Part shown: piece by piece, positions 12,901 to 23,400 of the stretch
Numbering within the stretch: position 1 is the stretch's first letter
Layout: each line of letters starts with the position of its first letter
Assembly (NCBI GenBank): GCA_021292105.1
Contig: CM037874.1
Location: 60,475,261 to 60,539,260 of the forward strand
DNA length: 64,000 nt
Direction: 5' to 3'
Source: Anadara kagoshimensis
Lineage: Eukaryota > Mollusca > Bivalvia > Arcoida > Arcidae
Position numbers and translations under genes: made by a program
The notes under the pieces: model-generated
Seen by the model: the letters and a program-made list of their open reading frames with translations, nothing else
The model's database searches: none
Told to the model about the DNA's origin: nothing

Positions 12901-15036
12901 AATGTTTAAAATCTAATTTTAGCTTCAAGATTTTTTGCACAAATTTTTAGAAACTATAACAAAACTTGTCCCCAAAATATGAATAAAAAGTGGCCTTTAC
13001 AGACAGGTTCATGAGCCATTTTGTACAAAAATACGGTGGCCTCTGGCTCAGTTGAACAGTGGCCCTTATATAGAGGTTAAATAAAGAGTAAAATGGCTTG
13101 GGAGGAATTGAAAGTGCCCTTTATAGACAGGTGGCCCTTATATAGAGGTGGCCTTTAACAAAGGTTGGACTGTACTACTTGTAGGTAGCTTTTTGGGTAT
13201 TTTGGTATATATTTACTTAACTTGCAAGACTACGTTTATCCGGCTATTCACTTGCTCTGTCACTCATGCGCTGTTTTACTATTTCATGCAGTCATCGACA
13301 ATTACATGTTGTCAGCTGATTTATTTCCGTTACAAGTATACAATGTATTTATGTTAGAACCATAGATTGTCAATTTAGAAGGTTTGCTTTAGAAGAGCAC
13401 TTACATTTTGACAGTTAAATCGACTTGTGTCCAACCTGTTGTAGAAGATTTGGTTGTGAAGTCGAATTGTGTCGAACCTGTTGTTGAAGATTTGGTAGAT
13501 TTATTTCTATTATTCTATAGTGATGTGGTTTTACTTTGATGTATTACAGGAATAGCACGTGTTAGTGGTGACCATATAACAACATTTGATGGAGAAGAAT
13601 ATGATATGTCTGGTCGCTGTAGTTATATACTGGCACGTGATTACACTGATGGAAACTTTACCATTATGATGGATTATTTGGGAAGACAAAAGAGAAAGTT
13701 GGTTGTTTATACAGCTACACAATCTATTCAGGTCTCACCAACAAGCAAGGTAAGACAAAAAGTTACAAGTTGGTTGTTTACACAGCTACACAATCTATGC
13801 AGGTCTTACCAACAAGCAAGGTTAGATAAAAAGTTACAAGTTGGTTGTTTACACAGCTACACAATCTATTCAGGTCTCACCAACAAGCTTACAAGTTGGT
13901 TGTTTACACAGCTACACAATCTATTCAGGTCTCACCAACAAGCAAGGTTAGACAAAAGGTTACAATTTGGATGTTTACACAGCGACCCAATCTATTTAGG
14001 TCTCACCAACAAGCAAGGTAAAACAAAAAGTAACAAGTTGGTTGTTTACACAGCTACACAATCTATTCAGGTTTCACCAACAAGCAAGGTTAGACAAAAG
14101 GTTACAAGTTGAACCAAAATTATTTCATATAAAAATTAGCATAATAATTCAATTACAAATCACAATCAATCACTAGGTAAAATAATAAGGAAACTGGAAA
14201 GTCAAGCTAAAAACGTGAACTTCCACTAGGAAAGTGAGACCGGGTGCACCGTAAAGCAAGCACAGCCTGATACATCACTATGTGTGTAATAAACATTGAA
14301 AGGAACATGTAGCATTATAATGTTCTTTATGTAATTACCCTTTGTTGTGTTATGCTGCTTTGTTTTATTGTTTGTCTCAAATAAAAACATTGAAACTGAC
14401 AAATTAACACGTGAACTATAATGTAAAAAAAGGTAAATGACTGAAAGTAGTCTTCAGGAGTATTTAAATGTTTAACTGGGACTGTTGTTCAGATAAACAT
14501 TCATTACCGAGCTATTAAACTTATTATAAGACAAATCACCTTTGACACCAAGGTTTTTATTTTAATCAAACACATAATTGCATAACTTGTGTAATTAACA
14601 CATTTCTTATAATTCAACACTTTTACAACCCATATGCTAAAAATAAATTCAGGTGTACCTTAGACCACATTCTGTTCTTTATTTATCTGTTTATATTCGA
14701 ATAACGACATATACCACTGAAGTTAATATATCATTGTTATTTCAGGTCAAAGTTGACGGTCTTCTTACCAACCTTCCATACAAATCCAGCGAGGTTGAAA
14801 TCAAACAAGAAGGCGACATCATTAAAATCAATGGTCGTGGATTTAGCGTTGTAAGCGACATTCCAAGAGACACCTATGATATCAGTGTTAGTGGATTTTA
14901 CTTCGGAAAGACCGGAGGTCTACTCGGAACCCTAAATAACGAACGCCACGATGATATGATGATGTCCAACAAGAGAACAACAACGGATGTGAACGCTTTA
15001 GTAGAAAGCTGGGAAGTCGATAGTAACTGCAGATAA
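1..15036 (+). CDS. Large lipid transfer protein (apolipophorin-like), 3' part of a split gene, frame-broken
   Basis: Partial gene, open at the left edge, ending with TAA at 15036. Eleven exons can be placed: 1-6917, 7257-7590, 7993-8155, 8711-8895, 9158-9441, 9820-9955, 10417-10537, 11055-11289, 11774-12115, 13550-13749 and 14746-15036, all with GT-AG introns and matching phases. The product has a long run of 53-residue beta repeats, a helical region and a C-terminal von Willebrand D domain. That order is known from apolipophorins and other large lipid transfer proteins, which carry lipid in circulation; the function here is inferred. Frame breaks of one base lie near 2145, 4215, 6630, 7318, 7530, 11775 and 11842. 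Intact splice sites and repeat phase between breaks favour assembly indels, but a young pseudogene is not excluded. The N-terminal lipid-binding module would lie upstream of the window. Confidence 0.7.
7257..7590 (+). CDS. Lipid transfer protein exon 2 (two frame breaks)
   Basis: Acceptor TTTAAG before 7257 and donor CAG|GTAACA after 7590. The exon continues the beta-repeat protein in phase 0 at both ends. Reading begins DVHLDSEMTL, changes frame near 7318, continues through SYGVSHPYT-like sequence (seen as SFGVSHPYTN), and changes frame again near 7530 before the donor. Both changes need only one base each. Crossing them leaves no stop codon. Confidence 0.6.
7993..8155 (+). CDS. Lipid transfer protein exon 3
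   Basis: Acceptor TTTTAG at 7987-7992, donor G|GTTAGT at 8156. Reads VISPVKSIRLQGTVKTQA and onward without stops, entering in phase 0 and leaving in phase 1. It is short and beta-rich like the preceding region. Confidence 0.65.
8324..8436 (-). repeat. Dispersed repeat copy 1 in an intron
   Basis: Carries the core TTACCCTTCCGGAGCATCCG, whose reverse complement recurs near 16800 and, diverged, near 14225. The segment TCCCTGGTGGAAGTTCACGT occurs at both ends of this copy (8324 and 8413) as direct repeats. Similar GC-rich dispersed elements are common in bivalve introns; I cannot name the family. Confidence 0.6.
8711..8895 (+). CDS. Lipid transfer protein exon 4
   Basis: Acceptor GTTACAG before 8711, donor AAG|GTAAAT after 8895. 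Phase 1 entry completes an Asp codon; phase 0 exit. Reads through MFHVSAKYVNSTAILAEM and ends LQDLK. No stop or frame break. Confidence 0.65.
9158..9441 (+). CDS. Lipid transfer protein exon 5 (helical segment)
   Basis: Acceptor CAAAAAG before 9158, donor CA|GTAAGA after 9441, leaving phase 2. The product is rich in Glu, Lys, Tyr and hydrophobic heptad-like spacing, predicting amphipathic helices. Such a helical stretch before the von Willebrand D domain is seen in apolipophorin-type proteins. Confidence 0.65.
9820..9955 (+). CDS. Lipid transfer protein exon 6 (helical segment)
   Basis: Acceptor TTTCTAG before 9820 and donor CAG|GTATTT after 9955. The first base completes the Gln codon begun in the previous exon. 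Reads TKYNTKMQQVREWSEGLKSA and continues helical to the exon end in phase 0. Confidence 0.65.
10053..10207 (+). repeat. 54-bp tandem repeat in an intron, about three copies
   Basis: Units begin at 10053 and 10107 with TTTGGCTTCG, and a shortened third unit runs from about 10161. Each ends GTGGAGTTGTCATAAACCAT. It lies in the intron between exons 6 and 7; reading frames through it on either strand are periodic artefacts. Confidence 0.8.
10417..10537 (+). CDS. Lipid transfer protein exon 7 (helical segment)
   Basis: Acceptor ATTCAG before 10417, donor G|GTAAAT after 10537. Reads EGEQTSSLLYRQLLETIEDK and on to QQQIN, phase 0 in, phase 1 out. Strong helical character. Confidence 0.6.
11055..11289 (+). 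CDS. Lipid transfer protein exon 8 (helical segment)
   Basis: Acceptor TTTACAG before 11055, donor CA|GTGAGT after 11289. Phase 1 entry completes Glu; phase 2 exit. The 77 codons read without stop and are helix-prone, ending IANEAYY. Confidence 0.65.
11535..11735 (+). repeat. Degenerate short repeats built on GTTACCAGT
   Basis: The motif GTTACCAGT(C/T) followed by GCA or ACA recurs irregularly in the intron before exon 9, including a near-perfect duplicate of AAGTTGATATCGTTACCAGT around 11682-11730. No coding role is seen. Confidence 0.5.
11774..12115 (+). CDS. Lipid transfer protein exon 9 (two frame breaks)
   Basis: Acceptor TTTTTCAG before 11774, donor AAAG|GTATTT after 12115. The phase expected from exon 8 gives a poor reading and a stop; a frame shifted by one base at the GGG run right after the acceptor gives GAAAYKYWEVEENVK, which then needs a second one-base shift near 11842 to reach the long clean reading ending DSYMLPPFK. 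Exit phase 1 matches the next exon. Confidence 0.55.
12328..13172. mobile_element. MITE-like DNA element with terminal inverted repeats, TA-flanked
   Basis: The ends are CAGTCTAACCTGTCTATAAG on the left and the complement of CAGTCCAACCTTTGTTAAAG on the right. Both are bounded by TA (12326-12327 and 13173-13174), the target duplication expected for the Tc1/mariner/pogo group. The 845-bp interior has no transposase frame, so it is non-autonomous. Subterminal GTGGCCCTTATATAGAGGT is repeated in direct and inverted forms near both ends. Confidence 0.75.
13420..13496 (+). repeat. Two-copy 42-bp direct repeat
   Basis: TCGACTTGTGTCCAACCTGT at 13420 and TCGAATTGTGTCGAACCTGT at 13462 each continue to GAAGATTTGGT. 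It lies in the intron just before exon 10. Confidence 0.7.
13550..13749 (+). CDS. Lipid transfer protein exon 10: start of von Willebrand D domain
   Basis: Acceptor TATTACAG before 13550, donor AAG|GTAAGA after 13749. Reads GIARVSGDHITTFDGEEYDM then SGRCSYILARD, the usual opening of a von Willebrand D domain (beta strand, FDG, Tyr, then Cys followed by Y-x-L-A). The last 53 bases and the donor are copied five more times in the following intron. Confidence 0.75.
13697..14110 (+). repeat. Sixfold tandem copy of an exon 3' end plus splice donor
   Basis: A unit of about 71 bp starting AGTTGGTTGTTTA and ending with CAAGCAAGGTAAGACAAAAA is repeated six times; the third copy is cut short. The first copy is the true end of exon 10. 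Later copies keep the codons and a donor-like AAG|GT(A/T)A. A continuous reading through them (to about 14112) is a consequence of the repeat, not evidence of a longer exon. Confidence 0.85.
14213..14265 (+). repeat. Dispersed repeat copy 2 (fragment)
   Basis: GAACTTCCACTAGGAAAGTG followed by AGACCGGGTGCACCG matches, in opposite orientation, the element at 8324-8436 and the one near 16786. It ends in the intron before the last exon. Confidence 0.55.
14746..15036 (+). CDS. Lipid transfer protein exon 11: end of von Willebrand D domain and C-terminus
   Basis: Acceptor TTATTTCAG before 14746; stop TAA at 15034-15036. Contains GKTGGLLGTLNNERHDD, the counterpart of the GLCGNYNGE-type motif of von Willebrand D domains, and ends WEVDSNCR with a terminal Cys. 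The domain closes the protein, as in vitellogenins and apolipophorins. Confidence 0.75.
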   Translation, partial: VKVDGLLTNLPYKSSEVEIKQEGDIIKINGRGFSVVSDIPRDTYDISVSGFYFGKTGGLLGTLNNERHDDMMMSNKRTTTDVNALVESWEVDSNCR

Positions 15037-15530
15037 ACTGTTAACGGACTTTACAAACTCTTTACAATGGATCATAATTTAATTTTGTAATTATTTGAAC
15101 TTTTAGACTGATATTTCAAAACACTAATTATTATTAAATGAATTAAAGCATCTGTTTTGCGTTGTCAAATTAATTAGATGATTGTGATATTGCTATGTAC
15201 AAGTCAAACTTTCACAATGTAAGCTAAAGGTGATATGAATAGCATGTACTTTGAAATATACAGTCACATCAAAATTACCCCAAAAAATAAGAAATATTAC
15301 CTAAAAACATATTGATACAACTCCAAACAAGGGGTTTAAAGAAATTTTATAGTACTGTCAAATTGTATGGGTCTAATTATATTTACATAGTATATCAGTG
15401 TTAATTCTATAGCACTATATTTACAATAGCAAATTTCCGTCTATGAAAGCTATTTCTCAACATTATCGTAAATTTGCTTCATTCCTCTATGAAAACGTAT
15501 GTTTGACCTTTTTGAACTAATGTTTTTTTA

Positions 15531-15676
15531 ATCAATGGAAGTAGGCGGGGTCACCTGTCATCCAAGTCATCGATGACGTCATCCTTCTTTGCGATGCAGT
15601 AGTATCAATGGAAGTAGGTGGGGTCACCTGTCACCGCACTCATCGATGACGTCATCCTTCGTTGAGATGCAGTAGA
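15531..15676 (+). repeat. Two-copy 73-bp tandem repeat with TGACGTCA
   Basis: Copies start ATCAATGGAAGTAGG at 15531 and 15604. Each holds ATCGATGACGTCATCC with a perfect TGACGTCA (15574-15581 and 15647-15654), the consensus site for CREB/ATF factors. It lies about 500 bases past the stop of the lipid gene. A regulatory role is only inferred. Confidence 0.7.
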
Positions 15677-15792
15677 CGGGTTCCACGATGCACTAAAATC
15701 AACGGAAGAAGTAACTTAACAAAAATGAAATGCGGTGATAGTTTTAAGTCCATATAGCAGATTAGATATAAAAAATGAATTGTTAATATAAG

Positions 15793-15916
15793 AAATGACA
15801 TTGTTTTGGGGTCACTTCATGCTAGTATGATACCGGGTGTTTCGCTCTTCATGCAATTTGTACCCGGAACACCCATTATCATACTAGCATGAAGTGACCC
15901 AAAACAATGCCATTTT
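15793..15916. repeat. Fold-back hairpin, arms about 49 bp
   Basis: The left arm 15793-15841 and right arm 15868-15916 are near-perfect inverted copies (core GGGTCACTTCATGCTAGTAT), with a 26-base spacer. Such foldbacks are often relics of small DNA transposons. Confidence 0.8.
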
Positions 15917-16785
15917 TAAATGAACTTTAAACTCGTTTACATACAACTCTAGTATAAATTATTGAATCATGTACTTTACATATTGTTACAATATATCGTA
16001 CCCAGATAAAAAAAAGCAATTTATGACTGAAATACATTTTTTAATGCACATTGCAACCACAAACACAAAAAAACATCAAAACAACAGATACATACATATA
16101 TACATTAAATACGTATTGTGACTATTGCTTATAAAACTCTCTGCACAACAAAATTTTGTTAAGTAGGAATCCATCATCAAAAGATATAATAGATATTAGA
16201 TATTCAATATGTGAATATAGTGTAACACAGTAGCCAGGATAGCAGTAGAATTGTAAGGCTAAGATACTCGAAAATGAAACTATATACTTTAAAATAGACA
16301 AAACAGTCAAGAAGACATTAAACCTTTGATTGCCGAAACCAACGAAGAATTTGTAGCTGAAAAATAACTTGTCAAAAGCGTAATCTTTAAAGAAATTATA
16401 CAAACGTCAATGATCAAGCTAAAACGAAAATACCTTATAAGAAATACCGAGACCACTGATGATAAAACTCGACTTTCTACCAGTAACGGCTTATATTACA
16501 TAATGCTATCAAATATATTGGTTGTTATATTATTAGTTGATCCAGAATGTTTAACGTTTTGAGTAAAATTTATTATATAAAAAAACAAATTTTTTATAAT
16601 CAGTGGTCTCTATAAGTGTTTCTATTATTATCTTACCATGTTCTTGCTTGCAAGTTTTCAGGGATAAATTTCTTCTGTTTCAATTTAAAAACAATGGAGT
16701 TTATATTATAGAAAAATAAACCAAACAGACCAACCCATGTCCAAAGTACAATCCCAAAGTAAAAATTTTTAAACAGGCTAGTAAA

Positions 16786-16860
16786 CTTTTAGCAGGAAAG
16801 TGAGACCGGGTGCTCCGGAAGGGTAAGCAAATCCCGTTAAGCTAGCTACACATTCGCAAT
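16786..16860 (+). repeat. Dispersed repeat copy 3
   Basis: AAAGTGAGACCGGGTGCTCC then GGAAGGGTAAGC and AAGCTAGCTACA match the reverse complement of 8324-8436 over most of its core. The rest of 15037-17430 is AT-rich, and I see no gene in it. Confidence 0.65.
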
Positions 16861-17479
16861 CAGGAATGAAAGGAACGTGGAAGTATGGGACGTCGAATTT
16901 TGGACACAGAGACATCATACTTATCAATGATATTGTGATTGCGGCAAATGTGAAACGTTTTTAAAGACCTTGATTAGCCTAGGCTTGTGTCAAGAGTTTG
17001 TAAGCAGCTTGTTTTGTTAAAAAGTCCCCGTAGTGGGATCTGGGAAGAGTCTCTACCATAGCGTTTTAATTTTGAAACAAATACACCATAAGCATGACAA
17101 GCTGCATGTATATTGCTTGATAGAAAAGTTGACAATTGAAAAATTGAAGTCATAACTGTTGTCTCACAAATTATTTCATAAAAATTTCTAATTCAACCAA
17201 TAACACCTTAATATGACTACTAGTAAATACAAATTCTACAAGTGTGTCATATTAATATTACAGTATAGGACCGAATAACAAGTCTCAGTATCCCCTAAAC
17301 AGACAACCTAAAATCCGTAATATTATTGGCCAATGTAAACATAGAACAGACAATGACCAGTCAAACTAGATGTGATCAAATAAAAAATATACATATGATC
17401 CCAGAGACAATAATATTGCATAAAATGATTAGAGGCACTGTGATCCGTTAAAAAACCCTGCTTTTCAGATCACATCCGC

Positions 17480-20400
17480 CGAGACAGTGGGAGATACTAT
17501 GATCTGTAAGTCGGTGTTTTGAACCACTTGGCAATCGAGACAGTGGGAGACACTATAATATGAAGGTCGGCGTTTTGAACCACTTGGCCATCTAGACAGT
17601 GGAGACACTATGATCTAAAAGCCGGCGTTTTGAACCACTTGGCCATCGAGACAGTGGCAGGCACTTTGATCTGTAAGCCAGCGTTTTGAACCACTTGGCC
17701 ATCGAGACAGTGGGAGACACTATGATCTGGAAGCCTGCGTTTTGAACTACTTGGCCATCGAGACAGAGGGAGACACTATGATATGTAAGCCGGCGTTCTG
17801 AACCACTTGGCTATCGATTTAATGGCAGACACTATGATCTGTAAGCCGGCGCTTTGAACCACTTGGCTATCAAGGCAATTGGAGACACTATGATCTGAAA
17901 GCTGGTGTTTTGAACCACTTGGTCATTGAGACGGTGGAGACACTATGATCTGTAAGCTGGTGTTTTGAACTATTTGGCCATCGTGATAGTTGCAGACACT
18001 ATGATCTGTAAGCCGGCGTTTTGAACCACTTGGCCATCGAGATAGTGGCAGACATTATGATCTGTAAGCCGGCGTTTTGAACCACTTGGCTATCGAGATA
18101 GTGGCAGACACTATGATCTGTATGCCGGCGTTTTGAACCACTTGGTCATTGAGACGGTGGAGACACTATGATCTGTAAGCCGGCGTTTTGAATCACATGG
18201 CGATCGAGACAGTGGCAGACAATATGATCTGTAAGTCGGCGTTTTGAACGTCTTGGCCATCGAGACAGTGGAGACACTATGATCTGTAAGCTGGTGTTTT
18301 GAACTATTTGGCCATCGTGATAGTTGCAGACACTATGATCTGTAAGCCGGCGTTTTGAACCACTTGGCCATCGAGACAGTGGGAGACACTATGATCTGTA
18401 AGCCGGTGTTTTGAACTACTTGGCCATCGAGACAGTGGGAGACACTATGATCTGTAAGCTGGTGTTTTGAACTACTTGGCCATCGAGACAGTGGGAGACA
18501 CTATGATCTGTAAGCTGGTGTTTTGAACTACTTGGCCATCGAGACAGTGGGAGACACTATGATCTGTAAGCCGGCGTTTTGAACCACTTGGTCATCGAGA
18601 CAGTGGCAGATACTATGATCTGTAAGCTGGTGTTTTGAACTACTTGGCCATCGATACAGTGGGAGACACTATGATCTGTAAGCCGGCGTTTTGAACTACT
18701 TGGCCATCGAGACAGTGGGAGACACTATGATCTGTAAGCTGGTGTTTTGAACTACTTGGCCATCGATACAGTGGGAGACACTATGATCTGTAAGCCGGTG
18801 TTTTGAACTACTTGGCCATCGAGACAGTGGGAGACACTATGATCTGTAAGCTGGTGTTTTGAACTACTTGGCCATCGAGACAGTGGGAGACACTATGAAC
18901 TGTAAGCCGGCGTTTTGAACCACTTGGTCATCGAGACAGTGGCAAATACTATGATCTGTAAGCTGGTGTTTTGAACCACTTGGTCATCGAGAGAGTGGCA
19001 GATACTATGATCTGTAAGCTGGTGTTTTGAACCACTTGGTCATCGAGACAGTGGCAGATACTATGATCTGTAAGCTGGTGTTTTGAACCACTTGGTCATC
19101 GAGACAGTGGCAGATACTATGATCTGTAAGCTGGTGTTTTGAACCACTTGGTCATCGAAACAGTGGCAGATACTATGATCTGTAAGCTGGTGTTTTGAAC
19201 CACTTGGTCATCAAAACAGTGGAAGACACTATAATCTGTAAGCTGGTGTTTTGAACTACTTGGCCATCGAGACAGTGGGAGACACTATGATCTGTAAGCC
19301 GGTGTTTTGAACCACTTGGTCATCGAGACAGTGGCAGATACTATGATCTGTAAGCTGGTGTTTTGAACCACTTGGTCATCGAGACAGTGGCAGATACTAT
19401 GATCTGTAAGCTGGTGTTTTGAACCACTTGGTCATCGAGACAGTGGCAGATACTATGATCTGTAAGCTGGTGTTTTGAACCACTTGGTCAACGAGACAGT
19501 GGCAGATACTATGATCTGTAAGTTGGCGTTTTGAACTACTTGGCCATGGAGACAGTGGGAGACACTATGATCTGTAAGCTGGTGTTTTGAACTACTTGGC
19601 CATCGATACAGTGGAGACACTATGATCTGTAAGTCGGCGTTTTGAACTACTTGGCCATCGAGACAGTGGGAGACACTATGATCTGTAAGCTGGTGTTTTG
19701 AACTACTTGGCCATCGAGACAGTGGGAGACACTATGATCTTTAAGCCGGCGTTTTGAACTACTTGGCTATCGATACAGTGACAGACACTGTGATCTGTAA
19801 GCTGGCGTTTTGAACTTCTTGGCCATCGAAACAGTGGCAGATACTATGATCTGTAAGCTGGTGTTTTGAACCACTTGGTCATCAAAACAGTGGAAGACAC
19901 TATAATCTGTAAGCTGGTGTTTTGAACTACTTGGCCATCGAGACAGTGGGAGACACTATGATCTGTAAGCCGGTGTTTTGAACCACTTGGTCATCGAGAC
20001 AGTGGCAGATACTATGATCTGTAAGCTGGTGTTTTGAACCACTTGGTCATCGAGACAGTGGCAGATACTATGATCTGTAAGCTGGTGTTTTGAACCACTT
20101 GGTCATCGAGACAGTGGCAGATACTATGATCTGTAAGCCGGTGTTTTGAACCACTTGGTCAACGAGACAGTGGCAGATACTATGATCTGTAAGCTGGCGT
20201 TTTGAACTACTTGGCCATGGAGACAGTGGGAGACACTATGATCTGTAAGCTGGTGTTTTGAACTACTTGGCCATCGATACAGTGGGAGACACTATGATCT
20301 GTAAGTCGGCGTTTTGAACTACTTGGCCATCGAGACAGTGGGAGACACTATGATCTGTAAGCTGGTGTTTTGAACTACTTGGCCATCGAGACAGTGGGAG

Positions 20401-23400
20401 ACACTATGATCTTTAAGCCGGCGTTTTGAACTACTTGGCTATCGATACAGTGACAGACACTATGATCTGTAAGCCGGCGTTTTGAACCACTTGGCTATCA
20501 AGGTAATTGGAGACACTATGATCTGTAAGCTGGCGTTTTGAACTACTTGACCATCGAGACAGTGGGAGACACTGTGATCTGTAAGCCGGCGTTTTGAACC
20601 AATTGGCTATCAAAACAATTGGAGACACTATGATCTGTAAGCTGGTGTTTTGAACTACTTGGCCATCGAGACAGTGGCAGACACTATGATCTGTAAGTTG
20701 GCGTTTTGAACTACTTGGTCATCGAGACAGTGGGAGACACTATGATCTGTAAGCTGGCGTTTTGCATTACTTGACCATCGAGACAGTGGGAGACACTGTG
20801 ATCTGTAAGCCGGCGCTTTGAACCAATTGGCTATCGAGACAATTGGAGACACTATGATCTGTAAGCTGGTGTTTTCAACTACTTGGTCATCGAGACAGTT
20901 GGAGACATTATGAACTGTAAGCCGGCGTTTTGAACTACTTGGTCATCGAGACAGTGGGAGACACTATGAACTGTAAGCCGGCGTCTTGAACTACTTGGTC
21001 ATCGAGACAGTTGGAGACACTATGAACTGTAAGCCGGCGTTTTGAACTACTTGGTCATCGAGACAGTGGGAGACACTATGATCTGTAAGCTGGTGTTTTC
21101 AACTACTTGGCCATCGAGACAGTTGGAGACACTATGAACTGTAAGCCGGCGTTTTGATCTACTTGGTCATCGAGACAGTGGGAGACACTATGAACTGTAA
21201 GCCGGCGTTTTGAACTACTTGATCATCGAAACAGTGGGAGACACTATGAACTGTAAGTCGGCGTTTTGAACCACTTGGTCATCGAGACAGTTGGAGACAC
21301 TATGAACTGTAAGTCGGCGTTTTGAACCACTTGGTCATCGAGACAGTTGGAGACACTATGATCTGTAAGTCGGCGTTTTGAACTACTTGGTCATCGAGAC
21401 AGTGGGAGACACTATGATCTGTAAGCTAGTGTTTTGAACTACTTGGCCATCGAGACAGTGGCAGACACTATGATCTGTAATTTGCCGTTTGGAACTACTT
21501 GGTCATCGAGACAGTGGGAGACACTATGAACTGTAAGTCGGCGTTTTGAACTACTTGGTCATCGAGACAGTGGGAGACACTATGATCTGTAAGCTGGTGT
21601 TGCCGTTTGGAACTACTTGGTCATCGAGACAGTGGGAGACACTATGGTCTTTAAGCTGGTGTTTTGAACTACTTGGTCATCGAGAAAGTGGCAGACACTA
21701 TGATCTGTAAGCCGGCGTTTTGAACTACTTGGTCATCGAGACAGTGGGAGACACTATGATCTGTAAGTTGGCGTTTTGAACTACTTGGTCATCGAGACAG
21801 TGGGAGACACTATGATTTGTAAGCCGGCGTTTTGAACCACTTGGCTATCAAGGCAATTGGAGACACTATGATCTGTAAGCCTGCGTTTTGAACTACTTGG
21901 CCACCGAGACAGAGGGAGACACTATGATATGTAAGCAGGCGTTCTGAACCACTTGGCTATCGATTTAATGGCAGACACTATGATCTGTAAGCCGGCGCTT
22001 TGAACCACTTGGCTATCAAGGCAATTGGAGACACTATGATCTGTAAGCTGGTGTTTTGAACTACTTGACCATCGAGACAGTGGGAGACACTGTGATCTGT
22101 AAGCCGGCGTTTTGAACCACTTGGCCATCGAGACAGTGGGAGACACTATGATCTGTAAGCTGGCGTTTTGAACTACTTGGTCATCGAGACAGTGGGAGAC
22201 ACTATGATCTTTAAGCCGGCGTTTTGAACTACTTGGCTATCGATACAGTGACAGACACTGTGATCTGTAAGCTGGCGTTTTGAACTTCTTGGCCATCGAG
22301 ACAGTGGGAGACACTATGATCTGTAAGCCGGCGTTTTGAACCACTTGGCTATCAAGGTAATTGGAGACACTATGATCTGTAAGCTGGCGTTTTGAACTAC
22401 TTGACCATCGAGACAGTGGGAGACACTGTGATCTGTAAGCCGGCGTTTTGAACCAATTGGCTATCAAGGTAATTGGAGACACTATGATCTGTAAGCTGGC
22501 GTTTTGAACTACTTGACCATCGAGACAGTGGGAGACACTATGATCTGTAAGCTGGCGTTTTGCATTACTTGACCATCGAGACAGTGGGAGACACTGTGAT
22601 CTGTAAGCCGGCGTTTTGAACCAATTGGCTATCGAGACAATTGGAGACACTATGATCTGTAAGCTGGTGTTTTCAACTACTTGGTCATCGAGACAGTTGG
22701 AGACACTATGAACTGTAAGCCGGCGTTTTGAACTACTTGGTCATCGAGACAGTGGGAGACACTATGAACTGTAAGCCGGCGTCTTGAACTACTTGGTCAT
22801 CGAGACAGTTGGAGACACTATGAACTGTAAGCCGGCGTTTTGAACTACTTGGTCATCGAGACAGTGGGAGACACTATGATCTGTAAGGTGGTGTTTTCAT
22901 CTACTTGGCCATCGAGACAGTTGGAGACACTATGAACTGTAAGCCGGCGTTTTGAACTACTTGGTCATCGAGACAGTGGGAGACACTATGAACTGTAAGC
23001 CGGCGTTTTGAACTACTTGGCCATCGAGACAGTGGGAGACACTATGAACTGTAAGTCGGCGTTTTGAACCACTTGGTCATCGAGACAGTTGGAGACACTA
23101 TGAAATGTAAGCCGGCGTTTTGAACTACTTGGTCATCGAGACAGTGGGAGACACTATGAACTGTAAGTCGGCGTTTTGAACTACTTGCTCATCGAAACAG
23201 TGGGAGACACTATGAACTGTAAGTCGGCGTTTTGAACCACTTGGTCATCGAGACAGTTGGAGACACTATGAAATGTAAGCCGGCGTTTTGAACTACTTGG
23301 TCATCGAGACAGTGGGAGACACTATGAACTGTAAGTCGGCGTTTTGAACCACTTGGTCATCGAGACAGTTGGAGACACTATGATCTGTAAGTCGGCGTTT

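Noticed and set aside
13606-14112. 168-codon frame from the von Willebrand D exon onward
   Set aside because: It reads through a good splice donor into tandem copies of the exon end; the domain continues at 14746.
16122-16403. 93-codon minus-strand frame
   Set aside because: AT-rich DNA with Phe/Tyr-rich translation and no motif.
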